A program made the translations under genes and the position numbers. From contig NZ_JACHHZ010000001.1 of assembly GCF_014202975.1 (NCBI RefSeq), positions 372,001 to 436,000 on the forward strand: 64,000 bases of DNA, given 5' to 3'. This DNA comes from Povalibacter uvarum. GTDB taxonomy: Bacteria; Pseudomonadota; Gammaproteobacteria; Steroidobacterales; Steroidobacteraceae. The notes beneath the pieces were generated by a model. The model did no database searches. It saw only the letters and a list, made by a program, of their open reading frames with translations, and was not told the DNA's origin. Positions 62,392 to 64,000 of this stretch are shown here, piece after piece (position 1 is the first letter of the stretch; every line of letters begins with the position of its first letter).

Positions 62392-63639
62392 CTAGCCCAG
62401 TACCTTGCGCGTATGTTCGAGTGCCGCGGCCAGCGCATCGACCTCTTCGAACGTGTTGTAGAACGACATCGAAGCGCGCGCGGTCGCGGGAATCCTGAAG
62501 AAGTCCATGACGGGCATGGCGCAATGATGGCCGGTGCGGATGGCGACGCCTTCCGTGTCGAGGATCGTGCCGATGTCGTGCGGATGGATGCCGTCCATCA
62601 CGAACGATACGACCGCTGCCTTCTGCGGAGCGGTGCCGATGATCCTCACGCCGGGAATTTCCTGTACGCGCTGGGTCGCGTACACGAGCAGCTCGTGCTC
62701 GTAGGCCGCGATCCTTTCGAGGCCGATCGACTCCAGATACCGGATGGCGGCACCGAGACCGATTGTGCCGGCGATGTTCGGCGTGCCGGCTTCGAACTTC
62801 CACGGCAGCTGGTTGTATGTCGTCTTCTCGAACGAGACCGAGAGAATCATGTCGCCGCCGCCCTGCCACGGCGGCATGGCTTCGAGCAGCGCCTGGCGGC
62901 CGTAGAGGATGCCCATGCCTGTCGGGCCGACCATCTTGTGGCTCGAAAAGCAATAGAAGTCGCAACCGAGCGCACGCACGTCGACCTTGCCGTGAGGGAC
63001 AGCCTGAGCACCGTCGAGCAGTACGGGAACGCCATGCTGGCGCGCGACCGCGATGAATTTCTCGACCGGCACGACAGTACCCAGCGCATTCGATACGTGG
63101 GCGAGGGCCAGCAGCTTGGTGCGCGGGCCGATCAGTTTCTCGAACGCAGCGAAATCGACTTCGCCGCTCTGCGTGATCGGAATGACCTTCAGCGACGCGC
63201 CGGTCTGCTCGCAAACGAGCTGCCACGGCACGATGTTGGCGTGATGCTCCAGGCCGGAAATCAGGATCTCGTCGCCGGGGCCGACCTTCGGCCGGACGAA
63301 GCTCTGCGCGACGAGATTGACCGCTTCCGTCGTGCCGCGGACGAAGATGATCTCCTTCGTGTCGCGGGCGTTGATGAACTGGCGAACGATCTCGCGGGTC
63401 CCTTCGTACGCATCCGTCGCTCGCTGGCTCAGCGTGTGAACACCGCGATGCACGTTCGCGTGGTCATGAGTGTAATAGTGCGTGATAGCGTCGAGCACCT
63501 GTTGCGGACGCTGGCTCGATGCGGCGTTGTCGAGATAGACGAGCGGCTTGCCGTTGATCTTCTGGTCGAGGATCGGAAAGTCGCGACGAATCGCCGCAAC
63601 GTCGAAGCTGCTGGGTCGGGGGGCTGGGCGGGCGCTCAT
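62392..63639 (-). CDS. sufS: Cysteine desulfurase SufS
   Basis: The 415-aa PLP enzyme extracts sulfur from cysteine for Fe-S assembly. It shows YLDNAASSQRPQQVLDAITH, LISGLEHHANIVPWQ, the PLP lysine in CFSSHKMVGPTGMGILYG and the active-site Cys in RTGHHCAMPVMDFF. Length is typical. Its ATG overlaps the sufD stop (ATGA), and sufU follows directly, consistent with a tightly coupled SufD-S-U unit. Confidence 0.96.
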   Translation of the reverse strand: MSARPAPRPSSFDVAAIRRDFPILDQKINGKPLVYLDNAASSQRPQQVLDAITHYYTHDHANVHRGVHTLSQRATDAYEGTREIVRQFINARDTKEIIFVRGTTEAVNLVAQSFVRPKVGPGDEILISGLEHHANIVPWQLVCEQTGASLKVIPITQSGEVDFAAFEKLIGPRTKLLALAHVSNALGTVVPVEKFIAVARQHGVPVLLDGAQAVPHGKVDVRALGCDFYCFSSHKMVGPTGMGILYGRQALLEAMPPWQGGGDMILSVSFEKTTYNQLPWKFEAGTPNIAGTIGLGAAIRYLESIGLERIAAYEHELLVYATQRVQEIPGVRIIGTAPQKAAVVSFVMDGIHPHDIGTILDTEGVAIRTGHHCAMPVMDFFRIPATARASMSFYNTFEEVDALAAALEHTRKVLG

Positions 63640-64000
63640 GCTCGAGCCTCGCTGCTGGCGAACCGCTCGTTCAGCTGCTGCTCGAGATGCTGTCGCAGCG
63701 GTTCCAGTTCGATGGTGGAAAGGATGGATTCGGCGAATGCCCGGATGAGCAGGCCGCGTGCCTCGTCTTCAGACAATCCGCGCGATCGCAAGTAGAAAAG
63801 GGCAGTCGAGTCGAGCTGGCCGGTCGTGGCGCCGTGGCTGCATTTCACGTCGTTCGCGTAGATCTCGAGTTCCGGCCGCGTGTCGATCTCGGCGGTCGGC
63901 GAGAGAAGCAGGTTGCGGCTCGACTGGCGCGAATCGATCTTCTGGGCGTCCTTGCGGACGATGACCTTGCCGCGATAGACACCGCGGCCGCGACCATCCG
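63636..64000 (-). CDS. sufD: Fe-S assembly scaffold protein SufD, C-terminal part (partial)
   Basis: The frame is open to the window edge, so the 5' part (upstream, beyond 64000) is missing. The visible ~120 residues include GRGVYRGKVIVRKDAQKIDS, the family motif PELEIYANDVKCSHGATTGQ and LFYLRSRGLSEDEARGLLIR, typical of the SufD C-terminus. SufD pairs with SufB and SufC. sufB and sufC are expected just beyond the edge. Confidence 0.95.
   Translation of the reverse strand, partial: DGRGRGVYRGKVIVRKDAQKIDSRQSSRNLLLSPTAEIDTRPELEIYANDVKCSHGATTGQLDSTALFYLRSRGLSEDEARGLLIRAFAESILSTIELEPLRQHLEQQLNERFASSEARA

Noticed and set aside
60934-63795. 953-codon plus-strand frame opposite the suf genes
   Set aside because: The minus strand encodes Rieske, SufT, SufU and SufS in tight order; this frame is a shadow.

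Overview
The window is a GC-rich chromosomal segment of a gammaproteobacterium. The evidence is gene order: mutL-miaA-hfq-hflX-hflK-hflC-purA, rnr-rlmB-rpsF-rpsR-(DUF2232)-rplI-dnaB-alr, yfjD-ypjD-ffh and rpsP-rimM-trmD-rplS are all standard gammaproteobacterial blocks. The large TonB-dependent receptors, paired acyl-CoA dehydrogenases, Tat-exported molybdenum hydroxylase and SufU/SufT-type Suf cluster suggest a free-living catabolic lineage such as the Steroidobacter/Nevskia/Xanthomonas neighbourhood. That placement is inference. I see no prophage, transposase, CRISPR array or integron.

Layout. 1-6565: end of mutL, tRNA modification (miaA), Hfq, the HflX GTPase, the HflKC membrane complex, a DUF2065 protein and purA. 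6659-6743: tRNA-Leu(CAG) on the minus strand with a near-consensus promoter. 6969-14734: RNase R, RlmB, ribosomal proteins S6, S18 and L9 with an integral membrane protein, DnaB and alanine racemase. 14794-19045 (minus): a phosphosignalling cassette of a double-FHA protein, a PP2C phosphatase and a CHASE2/TPR-like membrane Ser/Thr kinase, divergent from radA. 20581-26364: CorC/YfjD-like and YpjD-like membrane proteins, Ffh, and the rpsP operon ending in a strong terminator. 26617-31972: a PQQ-type sugar dehydrogenase, signal peptide peptidase SppA, and the threonine-degradation pair tdh/kbl.

32355-39483: two TonB-dependent receptors flanking a minus-strand glpD; a shared TGCACTT..TCACA motif lies upstream of both receptors. 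39737-43943: Hsp15, a two-subunit isoquinoline-1-oxidoreductase-type molybdenum enzyme and its XdhC-like maturation factor. 44076-48990: an unknown exported protein, an aminoglycoside-phosphotransferase-fold kinase with two acyl-CoA dehydrogenases, and a small acidic protein. 49032-56671: MOSC protein, queuosine-precursor transporter, flavin amine oxidase, TauE-like permease, VIT1-like transporter, a DUF3187 outer-membrane protein, a K+ channel and a thioredoxin/TPR co-chaperone. 57118-60255: PutA. 60409-64000 (minus): SixA, a Rieske ferredoxin and the distal end of a Suf operon (sufT, sufU, sufS and the 3' part of sufD).

The features least explained by genes are several families of short dispersed repeats in intergenic spaces. 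They are long CACGGGG inverted repeats at four places, 7-bp AGCGGTT tandem arrays at two places, and REP-like GTCCGRC hairpins at two places. Recurrent promoter-like elements also stand out, including two probable leaderless start sites and a shared promoter block before two ribosomal-protein operons. I do not see clear evidence of a wholly new system. The best candidates for a second look are the FHA/PP2C/CHASE2-kinase cassette and the receptor-associated operator-like motif.
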